Shown here: positions 54,955 to 63,477 of the stretch, one piece after another | Layout: each line of letters opens with the position of its first letter | How positions within the stretch are numbered: position 1 is the stretch's first letter | Assembly (NCBI GenBank): GCA_902594745.1 | Contig: CACJNF010000001.1 | Coordinates: forward strand, 248,001 to 312,000 | DNA length: 64,000 bases | Source: an uncultured Bacteroidota bacterium | GTDB taxonomy: Bacteria > Bacteroidota > Bacteroidia > Flavobacteriales > Flavobacteriaceae | Reading direction: 5' to 3' | Program-made: the position numbers and the translations under genes | Notes under the pieces: generated by a model | Told to the model about the DNA's origin: nothing | Seen by the model: only the letters and a program-made list of their open reading frames with translations | Databases searched by the model: none

Positions 54955-57213
54955 ATGAATAGCAAGAAAAAAGCTAATAAGAGTAAGTTTAAAGTTGTAT
55001 TTGGATACATTTTATTATTCTCATCTCTAGTTCTGTTTACTTCATTCATTTCCTACATTTTTAATTGGAAAATAGACCAAAGTAATGTTGATATGATTTT
55101 TGATAGAGATGTTGAGGTTGAGAATATTTTGGGTAAAACTGGAGCTTATATAAGCCACCTGTTTATATATAAACTTTTTGGAATTTCGAGTTTTATACTT
55201 CCAATAATTCTATTTGTATCATCTTACTTCATTTTATTTAACAAAAAAATATTTGATCTTTTTGGAAAGATTAATTGGCTATTGTTGTTATTAATCTGGA
55301 CTACAATCCTTAGTGGTTATTTAAAGAATTATTTCCCAGTGCAATCAGGACTTGTAGGATTTGAAGTTAATTTATTTTTGGAATCCTATATAGGAAGGAC
55401 AGGTATATTACTAATACTAATATTTTCGTTTATTATTTCCATTGCAATATTATTTAATGTTACTCCATCTGGCACCCTAGATTTAATTTCTAATTTGTTC
55501 AATTCTAAAGAGTCTGATGTTTTAAATTCAGAAGTTGATCTAGATGAAGATAATAATGACAAAAATATACCAGATGAAAATTTAATTGAAGATGATACAC
55601 ATTCAGATAATAATTTAGATTCTGACGATATATCAATAGAAGTTGAAAAAATAAATCAAGAAGAAGTATCATCAAAAAATATTGATTTTTCCAATGTAAA
55701 TTCTAAAAAATTTGATCCTACTCTTGATCTTAGAAACTTTAAGAATCCTAGTATTGATCTTCTTAAAGAATATGGAGATGGAACAATTAAAATAGATCAG
55801 GAAGAACTAGAATCAAATAAAAATAGAATTGTTGACACACTTAAGAACTATAATATTGGTATTAAGCAAATAAAAGCTACAATAGGCCCAACAGTTACTC
55901 TTTATGAGATTATTCCAGATGCTGGTATTCGTATATCAAAGATTAAAAACCTAGAAGATGACATTGCACTATCATTATCGGCTCTTGGAATCAGAATTAT
56001 AGCACCAATTCCAGGAAAAGGTACAATTGGTATTGAAGTCCCAAATAAAAAGAAATCAATTGTATCTATGAAGTCTCTTTTATCCTCAAAGAAATTCATT
56101 GAGTCAGATATGGAGCTTCCAATTACACTTGGTAAGACTATTAGCAATGAAACTTTCATTGTTGATTTAACAAAAATGCCACACTTGCTGATGGCAGGTG
56201 CTACTGGGCAGGGTAAATCTGTTGGAATAAATGCCATTTTGACCTCTATGCTTTATAAGAAACATCCTGCAGAGGTAAAGTTTGTTCTAGTTGATCCAAA
56301 AAAAATTGAACTATCAATCTTTAATAAAATTGAAAGACATTATTTAGCAAAACTTCCAGAGTCTGATGATGCTATTATAATTGAAAATGATAAAGTAATA
56401 AATACACTTAATTCACTTTGTAGAGAGATGGATAAAAGATATGAGCTACTTAAAGATGCAATGACAAGAAATATTAAAGAGTATAATGAAAAGTTTATTT
56501 CAAGAAAATTAAACCCTGAAAATGGTCATACTTTTTTACCATATATAGTTTTAGTTATTGATGAATTTGCCGATTTAATTATGACAGCAGGAAAAGAGGT
56601 TGAAACACCTCTTGCAAGACTAGCTCAGCTATCAAGAGCAGTTGGAATTCATCTAATTATTGCTACCCAAAGACCATCAGTAAATGTTATAACAGGACTG
56701 ATTAAGGCTAATTTCCCAGCAAGAATAGCTTTTAGGGTAACATCTAAGATTGATTCTAGAACCATTTTAGATACTGGAGGTGCTGAACAACTAATTGGTA
56801 GAGGTGATCTTCTATACTCACAATCAAATGATTTAACTAGAATACAATGTGGCTTTATAGATACATCCGAGGTTGAAAAATTGTCTGAATATATAGGCTC
56901 TCAATCAGGTTATGCTTCTGCTTATATATTACCTGAGTTTTCAAAAGATGACAATAACGAGTCTTCAAATATATCAATTGAAGATAGGGATTCTATGTTT
57001 GATGAAGCTGCAAGGGTAATTGTAACAAACCAACAAGGATCTGCTTCATTACTTCAAAGAAAACTAAAACTAGGCTATAATAGAGCTGGTAGACTAATTG
57101 ATCAAATGGAAGATGCTGGTATTGTTGGTCCATTTGAAGGTAGCAAACCAAGACAAGTTTTAATTTCTGACTTAAATTCTTTAGAGACCTTACTAAGTGA
57201 GACCAAGAAGTAA
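54955..57213 (+). CDS. ftsK: DNA translocase FtsK
   Basis: Septal ATP-driven DNA pump that clears chromosome ends during division. The 752-residue protein has four to five N-terminal membrane helices (to about 170), an acidic Asp/Glu/Asn linker (about 185-250), the motor domain with Walker A AGATGQGKSVG (about 412-422) and Walker B YIVLVIDEFADLI, and the C-terminal gamma winged-helix (LLQRKLKLGYNRAGRLIDQME) that reads KOPS-like sites. First gene of the ftsK-lolA-lptG-ribBA cluster. Confidence 0.97.
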   Translation: MNSKKKANKSKFKVVFGYILLFSSLVLFTSFISYIFNWKIDQSNVDMIFDRDVEVENILGKTGAYISHLFIYKLFGISSFILPIILFVSSYFILFNKKIFDLFGKINWLLLLLIWTTILSGYLKNYFPVQSGLVGFEVNLFLESYIGRTGILLILIFSFIISIAILFNVTPSGTLDLISNLFNSKESDVLNSEVDLDEDNNDKNIPDENLIEDDTHSDNNLDSDDISIEVEKINQEEVSSKNIDFSNVNSKKFDPTLDLRNFKNPSIDLLKEYGDGTIKIDQEELESNKNRIVDTLKNYNIGIKQIKATIGPTVTLYEIIPDAGIRISKIKNLEDDIALSLSALGIRIIAPIPGKGTIGIEVPNKKKSIVSMKSLLSSKKFIESDMELPITLGKTISNETFIVDLTKMPHLLMAGATGQGKSVGINAILTSMLYKKHPAEVKFVLVDPKKIELSIFNKIERHYLAKLPESDDAIIIENDKVINTLNSLCREMDKRYELLKDAMTRNIKEYNEKFISRKLNPENGHTFLPYIVLVIDEFADLIMTAGKEVETPLARLAQLSRAVGIHLIIATQRPSVNVITGLIKANFPARIAFRVTSKIDSRTILDTGGAEQLIGRGDLLYSQSNDLTRIQCGFIDTSEVEKLSEYIGSQSGYASAYILPEFSKDDNNESSNISIEDRDSMFDEAARVIVTNQQGSASLLQRKLKLGYNRAGRLIDQMEDAGIVGPFEGSKPRQVLISDLNSLETLLSETKK

Positions 57214-57820
57214 TTTTAATAAATCTTTACTACTATTTTTATTTAGCCTTAATTGTCTAAATGGACAAAATAATGGAATTCAAGTACTAGAGAAGGTAAT
57301 GGATAATGCAATGTATGTTAGAGATGCCTATTATAGATTTAATATTACATCAGAAAATGAGAATGATTTATTCCCTATAAGCGGAGAACTATATATCAAA
57401 AAAGAAAAGTATTTTGTTGATACTGAAGAAATAGATCAGATTTTTGATGGTGATAAACTATACACTATTATTCATGAAAATGAAGAAATAATTGTCTCAT
57501 CTGACTCAAACACTTTTTTTAATTTCACTCCTAAACAGATATTTAATTTTTTTAAAGATGACTATGAAATAGCAATAGAGGAAACTCAAGATTTTTATTG
57601 GAATTTGATTGCAAGGAATTTGATTCAAGAAGATTTAGTTTATAAAATAATTATTGATTCAAATTTGTTATCAATTAAAAAAATAGATATTAAAAATAGA
57701 GAAAATGTAATTTTAAGTAGTTTTTTAACATTAAGTTATAAATACAATTTATCTCTTCCATCATCTTTATTTAAATTTGATAAAAATAAGTTTAACAATT
57801 ACATACTAATTGAAAATTGA
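57197..57820 (+). CDS. LolA-like outer membrane lipoprotein carrier protein
   Basis: Periplasmic chaperone that carries lipoproteins from the inner to the outer membrane. The 207-residue protein has a short signal peptide ending near CLNGQ, then the LolA-like beta pattern (VLEKVMDNAMYVRDAYYRFNI, GELYIKKEKYFV, QIFDGDKLYTII). It starts with GTG inside the ftsK end (17-base overlap). In flavobacteria lolA is regularly found between ftsK and an LptF/G gene. No lipobox is visible, as expected for LolA. Confidence 0.85.
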   Translation: MRPRSNFNKSLLLFLFSLNCLNGQNNGIQVLEKVMDNAMYVRDAYYRFNITSENENDLFPISGELYIKKEKYFVDTEEIDQIFDGDKLYTIIHENEEIIVSSDSNTFFNFTPKQIFNFFKDDYEIAIEETQDFYWNLIARNLIQEDLVYKIIIDSNLLSIKKIDIKNRENVILSSFLTLSYKYNLSLPSSLFKFDKNKFNNYILIEN

Positions 57821-59262
57821 AAATTTTAGACAAATACATATTGAAGTTCTATTTAACAAGATTCCTAGGTGTTTTTGCTATTTGTTTTTTAATATTCATC
57901 ATTCAAACATTTTGGCTTTATATAGATGAGCTTGCAGGTAAGGGACTCGATATTATTACAATAGGAAAGTTTTTTATTTACTTCTCTCCTAAGCTAGTTC
58001 CATTAGTCCTTCCACTATCTATATTGCTTGCGTCACTTATTACTTATGGAACCCTTTCTGAAAATTATGAATTTATTGCAATGAAGTCTAATGGCATATC
58101 AATTGTAAGAAGTATGGTAGCGTTATTTATTTTTCATGTTTTTCTAGGGATAGGTTCATTTTATTTTTCAAATCATGTAGTAACTTTAGGAGAGTTAAAA
58201 TCATATAACTTAAGAAAGAATCTTGCCAAGTTAAAACCTACATTGAGTATTAGAGAGGGAATATTTAATGATATTGGTGATCTAAATATTAAAGTTTCAA
58301 GAAAGTATGGTGATAATGAACAGTTTTTAGAAGATATAATACTTCATTCAATTTCTGAAGATGAAATTAATAGAATTGTTGTAAAGGCTGAAACAGGCGA
58401 GGTAAGAAACTTAAATGATGGTTATCTTCAATTAGTGTTAAAAAATGGTAATAGATATGAAGACCTAAATCCATCTTCTGCTGCAGACAAACAAAAATAC
58501 CCACACTCCAAAGCTTCATTTGAAGAGTATATTCTAAATATTGACATTTCAGATTTCAATAATGTTAATCTTGATGAAGAAAACTACAAGTCAACTTATA
58601 AAATGCAGAAAATTGATCAACTTAAAACTAACTCTGACACATTAAAAACTAAGTTTGATGAGGATATGGAGATCTTTGGAAAAAGCTTTATGTTCGGTCA
58701 TACACTAAGAAAATTACCTAATTTAAATTCCAATCAAATTGAAAATTTGGAGTATAATTTAAACTCATCTTTTATAGGAATCCTAGATGATCCTGTACCA
58801 TATGAATTAAATAGCGTGCTTACAAGAGCAGATAACGAAGTGGACTTATACTTAAGACAACTTGACAATAAAAAGAAAACGTTTTTTTTACAACAGAAAC
58901 TTATTAATCTTCATAAACTAACTATCAATGAAAGATATAGCTTAATATTCGCATGTATATTTTTATTTTTAATTGGGGCATCGCTTGGAGCAATTATTAG
59001 AAAGGGAGGTTTAGGTTTACCTTTAGTGTTATCAATTGTAATATTTCTTACATATCATTATATTGGTGTTTTTGGAAAAAATGCAGCTGAGGACAATTCT
59101 TTAAGTCCATTCATTGGAAGTTGGATATCAACTTTTATAATTGCACCCTTCGCAATCTATTTAACTAAAATTGTATCAATGGATAGAGGTTTTAATTTTA
59201 CTTTCTTTGATAGACTTTACTTAATCTTAAAAAATATTAGAAGTAAGGATGAACAAAATTAA
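57817..59262 (+). CDS. LptF/LptG-family lipopolysaccharide export permease
   Basis: Membrane component of the LPS-export ABC transporter LptB2FG. The 481 residues have three N-terminal helices (LKFYLTRFLGVFAICFLIF, then two by residue 110), a periplasmic jelly-roll-like region (about 115-380), and three C-terminal helices including LGAIIRKGGLGLPL, a family hallmark. It starts with TTG, whose TTGA overlaps the lolA stop TGA by three bases. It overlaps ribBA by 14 bases. Confidence 0.9.
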   Translation: MKILDKYILKFYLTRFLGVFAICFLIFIIQTFWLYIDELAGKGLDIITIGKFFIYFSPKLVPLVLPLSILLASLITYGTLSENYEFIAMKSNGISIVRSMVALFIFHVFLGIGSFYFSNHVVTLGELKSYNLRKNLAKLKPTLSIREGIFNDIGDLNIKVSRKYGDNEQFLEDIILHSISEDEINRIVVKAETGEVRNLNDGYLQLVLKNGNRYEDLNPSSAADKQKYPHSKASFEEYILNIDISDFNNVNLDEENYKSTYKMQKIDQLKTNSDTLKTKFDEDMEIFGKSFMFGHTLRKLPNLNSNQIENLEYNLNSSFIGILDDPVPYELNSVLTRADNEVDLYLRQLDNKKKTFFLQQKLINLHKLTINERYSLIFACIFLFLIGASLGAIIRKGGLGLPLVLSIVIFLTYHYIGVFGKNAAEDNSLSPFIGSWISTFIIAPFAIYLTKIVSMDRGFNFTFFDRLYLILKNIRSKDEQN

Positions 59263-60355
59263 ACTTGACAAGATTGAAGATGCAATAAAATCTATCAATA
59301 ACGGTGAGATAATAATTGTTGTTGATGATGAAAATCGTGAAAATGAAGGTGATTTTATAACTGCTGCTGAAACAATAAATTCAGACAAAATTAATTTTAT
59401 GGCTAAACACGGAAGAGGTTTAATTTGTGTTCCAATGTCTGAAAACTTATGTTCTAAACTTAATCTTGAAAAGATGGTACCCAACAATACAGATCCACTT
59501 GAGACAGCTTTCACAGTTTCTGTAGATCTAAAAGGAAATGGTGTTACATCTGGTATTTCAGCCTCAGATAGATCTAAAACAGTTCAAGCTCTTGTTGATA
59601 GCAACACTAAGCCAGATGATCTTCAAAGACCAGGCCATGTGTTCCCGTTAATTGCAAAAGATGGTGGTGTACTAAGAAGAACTGGGCATACTGAAGCTGC
59701 AATTGATTTTGCCAGACTAGCTGGTTTTAAATCAGCAGGTGTTATTGTTGAAATCATGAGTGACGATGGCTCAATGTCAAGGTTACCAGAACTTTATGAG
59801 GTTGCAAAAAAATTTAATCTTAAAATTGTTTCAATTGAAGATCTTGTTGCTTACAGGATGAAAAATGATAGTTTAATTGATAAAATTTTTGATGAAAATA
59901 TAAAGACAAGCTTTGGTGAATATCGATTAAGAGCATTTAAACAAACTAATAATGACCAGGTACATATTGCCCTTACCCTAGGAGATTGGAAATCATCTGA
60001 GACTATTTTAACTAGGATCAACTCATCTATGAATGATAATAATGTAACTAAGATCTTAAAAGGAACTAATGAAATTAAATATGATGAAATTTTTAAAAAA
60101 ATAAATGATGAAGGTAAGGGAGCAATAATTTTTATAAATCAAAGTCAATCCCCAAAAAATATAATTGATAAGCTAAAGTCTTTAATTGAGCCATCGGAGA
60201 AACCTAAAATTGACTTTAGAGACTTTGGAATAGGTGCTCAAATACTTCATGAAATTGGTATTTCAAAAATTAATTTACTTACTAATTCTAGACAAAAACC
60301 AAGAATAGGTTTATCTGGTTATGGACTAAGTATAGAGAATTATTTTAAGTATTAA
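59249..60355 (+). CDS. ribBA: 3,4-dihydroxy-2-butanone-4-phosphate synthase with degenerate GTP cyclohydrolase II-like domain
   Basis: The N-terminal half (to about 205) is RibB: VVDDENRENEGDFITAAE, HGRGLICVPM, GVTSGISASDRSKTVQAL and RPGHVFPLIAKDGGVLRRTGHTEA is the substrate/metal region (split here for length: RPGHVFPLIAKDGG). It makes the four-carbon riboflavin precursor. The C-terminal half resembles GTP cyclohydrolase II in layout, but from KTSFGEYRL to the end there is no Cys, so the zinc-binding CxGDxxSxxCDC motif is missing and that activity is unlikely. Overlaps lptG by 14 bases and the TSUP gene end by 11. Confidence 0.93.
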   Translation: MNKIKLDKIEDAIKSINNGEIIIVVDDENRENEGDFITAAETINSDKINFMAKHGRGLICVPMSENLCSKLNLEKMVPNNTDPLETAFTVSVDLKGNGVTSGISASDRSKTVQALVDSNTKPDDLQRPGHVFPLIAKDGGVLRRTGHTEAAIDFARLAGFKSAGVIVEIMSDDGSMSRLPELYEVAKKFNLKIVSIEDLVAYRMKNDSLIDKIFDENIKTSFGEYRLRAFKQTNNDQVHIALTLGDWKSSETILTRINSSMNDNNVTKILKGTNEIKYDEIFKKINDEGKGAIIFINQSQSPKNIIDKLKSLIEPSEKPKIDFRDFGIGAQILHEIGISKINLLTNSRQKPRIGLSGYGLSIENYFKY

Positions 60356-61118
60356 ATGTATCAAGCCATAGCTTAACTGCCATATATGACACCATAATTA
60401 GGAGTGTAATTCTAATTACCTTATCTCCCTTCTTTACAGACCATCTACTAGATAACCATGCTCCTACAACTGAACCCAGAACCATCCAAAAACCAACCAT
60501 CCATAGTATCTTACCATCTAGAGCAAATATTAAAACTGCTGCAATAGAATATATAAATACTGAAAATGCTTTAACTGAATTTGTTCTTAATAAGTTCATT
60601 CTATTTATTTGAGTTAAAAGCAACATTATTACAATACCAACACCTGCTTGTAAAAAACCTCCATAAACTCCTATAAAGAAGAATCCAATTAGTCCTCCAA
60701 TGAGATACTTACCTGACAGTCTCTCAGGAAGATCTAAAGAAGCAATTGATTTAGATCTAAATACAATTATAAGTCCAACTGAAATCATGATAATTGCAAG
60801 AAATCTCTTAAATGTATCACCATCAATATCAATAGCAATTCTTGCTCCTATGATAGCACCAAATGTAGCTGCTATTCCAAAATACAAACCCCATGGATGC
60901 GTTGTAATACCTTTACTTCTATAACCATAACTTGCAACTAATGCAGCAGTTATTACCATAAGTCTGTTTGTACCATTAGCAGTAGCCTCATCAAGGCCTA
61001 AGAAAAGAATTAAAACAGGAAGAGTAACAAGAGAACCGCCACCAGCAAGTGTATTAACAACACCAGCAAAAAGACCGATACCAACTAAAATTAAAATTGA
61101 ATTTATATCTAAAAGCAT
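60345..61118 (-). CDS. TSUP-family sulfite/organosulfonate exporter (TauE/SafE)
   Basis: A 257-residue membrane permease with about eight helices. The TSUP pattern is visible in GLFAGVVNTLAGGGSLVTLPVL near the N-terminus and GGLIGFFFIGVYGGFLQAGVG (about 140-160), its second half repeat. Family substrates include sulfite, sulfonates and other small anions; this one is unknown. It ends convergently into ribBA (11-base overlap). The neighbouring DASS transporter at 61349 also handles anions, but no link can be shown. Confidence 0.88.
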   Translation of the reverse strand: MLLDINSILILVGIGLFAGVVNTLAGGGSLVTLPVLILFLGLDEATANGTNRLMVITAALVASYGYRSKGITTHPWGLYFGIAATFGAIIGARIAIDIDGDTFKRFLAIIMISVGLIIVFRSKSIASLDLPERLSGKYLIGGLIGFFFIGVYGGFLQAGVGIVIMLLLTQINRMNLLRTNSVKAFSVFIYSIAAVLIFALDGKILWMVGFWMVLGSVVGAWLSSRWSVKKGDKVIRITLLIMVSYMAVKLWLDTFNT

Positions 61119-61189
61119 GATATAAATAACAAGATAATTCTTTTTTATTTACATAAAGTTTTAAATATTTTTTTATTATCAAAATCATG

Positions 61190-61197
61190 TATATTTG
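61190..61197 (+). promoter_or_regulatory. Putative -7 element for tRNA-Ser
   Basis: TATATTTG, a full TANNTTTG match, 11 bases before the tRNA 5' end, so transcription would start close to the mature end. Confidence 0.5.
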
Positions 61198-61207
61198 CAA
61201 CTCAATT

Positions 61208-61292
61208 GGAGAAATGGCAGAGTGGTCGAATGCGGCAGTCTTGAAAACTGTTGAGGGTCATACCTCCGGGGGTTCGAATCCCTCTTTCTCCG
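61208..61292 (+). tRNA. tRNA-Ser, anticodon TGA
   Basis: An 85-base cloverleaf. The acceptor stem GGAGAAA pairs with TTTCTCC, and the discriminator base is G. The anticodon loop CTTGAAA carries TGA, flanked by GCAGT/ACTGT. A long variable arm (GAGGGTCATACCTC), the class II feature of serine tRNAs, and the T loop GGTTCGAATCC are present. The last bases of a CA run follow, so CCA is probably added post-transcriptionally. Confidence 0.96.
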
Positions 61293-61293
61293 C

Positions 61294-61329
61294 AAAACCT
61301 TGGGAGTAATATACTTTCAAGGTTTTTTT
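61294..61329 (+). terminator. Rho-independent terminator after tRNA-Ser
   Basis: AAAACCTTG (61294-61302) pairs perfectly with CAAGGTTTT (61318-61326) around a 15-base loop, followed by TTTTTTA. The only clear intrinsic terminator in the window. Confidence 0.8.
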
Positions 61330-61348
61330 ATTATTTTAGAATCTAAGT

Positions 61349-62818
61349 ATGAAACTTAACTCTAAAAATATTGGCCTAATTTCAGGTCCTTTAGCATTCA
61401 TTTTAGTATTGTTATTTTTTCAACCTGAGGGTTTGACCTCAGAGGCAAATGCAGTTTTAGCATCCACAATTTGGATAGCAATTTGGTGGATAACTGAAGC
61501 TATTCCTATTGCTGTTACTGCTCTTATTCCTATTGTATTATTCCCATTAACTGGAGGATTAGGACTTTCTGAAACAACAGCATCTTTTGGTCATAAATAT
61601 GTTTTTCTTTATGTGGGAGGATTTATTATAGCAATAGCAATTCAGAAATGGAACTTACATAAAAGAATTGCTCTTAACATAATAAACGTTATTGGAACTA
61701 GTGTAGTTAATATTATTCTTGGGTTTATGGTAGCAACTGCTTTTATGTCTATGTGGATATCTAACACTGCAACAGCTGTTATGATGCTGCCTATTGCTTT
61801 AGCAATTGTTTCGCAACTTAAAGACAATCCTGAAACAGATAAAGATGAAAATAAAATCTTTGGTAAAGCGTTAATGTTAGGTATTGCATATAGTGCTTCA
61901 ATAGGAGGTGTTGCAACTTTAATTGGTACACCTCCTAATTTAGTTTTAGCCGGAGTAGTTCAAGAATCATTTGGATATGAAATAACTTTCGCTCAATGGT
62001 TTAAATTTGGTCTTCCTATCTCTATAATACTTCTATTTTTATGCTGGAAGTACTTAACAAGTATTGCATTTAGTTTTAAACAAAAAGCTTTTCCAGGAGG
62101 TCGAGCAGAAATATCAAAACAATTAAACAAGCTAGGTAGAATTTCCTATGAGGAGAAGCTAGTAGCAATAGTTTTTGCTTTAACAGCATTTGCGTGGGTT
62201 ACAAGAGATAATCTTTTAAAACTTGTAGTTCCTGTTATTGATGATACAATTATAGCAATGATCAGTGCTGTTATAATTTTTCTACTACCAACAAAAAATA
62301 AAAAAAGAAGACTCCTTAACTGGGAAGAGGCAGTTAAACTTCCATGGGGAATTCTACTATTATTTGGTGGGGGAATGGCCTTGGCAGCTGGATTTAAAGA
62401 TAGCGGATTAGCATTATGGATTGGTACACAAATGACTTTATTAGATGGTGTTTCTCTTTTTCTATTAGTTTTCATTTTAATAGCATCTGTTAACTTCCTG
62501 ACTGAGATAACATCTAATTTAGCAACCACTGCAATGTTATTACCTGTTTTATACCCTATGGCAATGACAATTGACGTTCATCCATTTATTTTAATGGTTT
62601 CTGCAACTGTAGCTGCTTCATGCGCATTTATGCTTCCCGTAGCCACTCCCCCTAATGCAGTTGTCTTTGGTTCAGGATATCTTAGAATACCGGATATGGT
62701 TCGTGTTGGAATTTGGATGAATTTACTATCGATTATACTATTAACCCTATTTGTATATTTTATTCTTCCATATTTATGGGATTTTAACCCTATGAAGTAT
62801 ATTATACCAACTAAATAA
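61349..62818 (+). CDS. DASS-family (SLC13) sodium:dicarboxylate/anion symporter
   Basis: A 489-residue transporter with about 12 helices. Two related motifs mark the substrate and sodium sites: MWISNTATAVMMLPIALAI (about 132-150) and LTEITSNLATTAMLLPVL (about 384-401). WWITEAIPIAVTALIPIV near the start is also typical. Candidates for substrate are succinate, malate, fumarate, sulfate or phosphate. It begins 20 bases after the tRNA-Ser terminator. Confidence 0.92.
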   Translation: MKLNSKNIGLISGPLAFILVLLFFQPEGLTSEANAVLASTIWIAIWWITEAIPIAVTALIPIVLFPLTGGLGLSETTASFGHKYVFLYVGGFIIAIAIQKWNLHKRIALNIINVIGTSVVNIILGFMVATAFMSMWISNTATAVMMLPIALAIVSQLKDNPETDKDENKIFGKALMLGIAYSASIGGVATLIGTPPNLVLAGVVQESFGYEITFAQWFKFGLPISIILLFLCWKYLTSIAFSFKQKAFPGGRAEISKQLNKLGRISYEEKLVAIVFALTAFAWVTRDNLLKLVVPVIDDTIIAMISAVIIFLLPTKNKKRRLLNWEEAVKLPWGILLLFGGGMALAAGFKDSGLALWIGTQMTLLDGVSLFLLVFILIASVNFLTEITSNLATTAMLLPVLYPMAMTIDVHPFILMVSATVAASCAFMLPVATPPNAVVFGSGYLRIPDMVRVGIWMNLLSIILLTLFVYFILPYLWDFNPMKYIIPTK

Positions 62819-62844
62819 TATCATAGTTTTTATTAGCTTTATAT

Positions 62845-63477
62845 ATGAGGTTATTTATACTTATCACAATATTGTTTTTTTATGTTGCTCCCATTTATGC
62901 TCAAGAAGGATCAAAAATTGATTTAAAAAATGTAAATGTTGCTTCAGAAAGACTTCCGACAATTTTTCTTTTTGGAGATGAATACACAGTAAGAGATAGG
63001 AATGAATTTTTATCTAGTTTGTTAAAATCTCATTTTTACAGACCTGATTTAAAAATTGTAATTGACCTTGAAGAATTTATATCAAATAGAATCTTTAGCT
63101 TCAAGCATAATGGTGCCATTAAAATTAATGTTAATTCAAAAAGATTAAGAAGTCAAAATGCTTATAATGTTTTTACAGGCACAACCCAACAATATAAATC
63201 TAACAATAACGTTAGATTAACAAAGCTGATAAATAATATTAAAACTGTAAGGATTGATAGTAGCTTAGAAGGAGTAGTGTCAAGAAGAGCATTAAAAAAT
63301 GAAATCTATGTTATACAGAGACAATTAGATAGTTTGAATGTTGAAATTAAAAATGATACAATAATTGTTGATAAAAAAAATGAAAAAGAACTAAGAAGAC
63401 TTTTGAGAAAAAAAACTAAATTAAATAGAGAATTTGACAGAACACCTATTGTTGAAATCAATATTTTCACAAACTAA
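62845..63477 (+). CDS. Secreted hypothetical protein
   Basis: A 210-residue protein with a clean signal peptide (cleavage near PIYAQ, about residue 19). The mature part is rich in Asn, Arg and Lys, contains VNVASERLPTIFLFGDEYTVRD early on, and ends with a charged predicted helix (ALKNEIYVIQRQLDSLNVEIK, then LRRLLRKKTKLNREFD). No family is recognised. It follows the DASS gene by 26 bases and may be co-transcribed. It overlaps the convergent pxpC end by 11 bases. Confidence 0.72.
   Translation: MRLFILITILFFYVAPIYAQEGSKIDLKNVNVASERLPTIFLFGDEYTVRDRNEFLSSLLKSHFYRPDLKIVIDLEEFISNRIFSFKHNGAIKINVNSKRLRSQNAYNVFTGTTQQYKSNNNVRLTKLINNIKTVRIDSSLEGVVSRRALKNEIYVIQRQLDSLNVEIKNDTIIVDKKNEKELRRLLRKKTKLNREFDRTPIVEINIFTN

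Noticed and set aside
55902-56237. 111-codon open frame on the minus strand inside ftsK
   Set aside because: Antisense to the conserved FtsK motor domain including the Walker A region; shadow frame.
62146-62529. 127-codon open frame on the minus strand inside the DASS transporter gene
   Set aside because: It lies wholly antisense to a strongly supported membrane-protein gene and has no family motif or independent promoter; it is a shadow frame.
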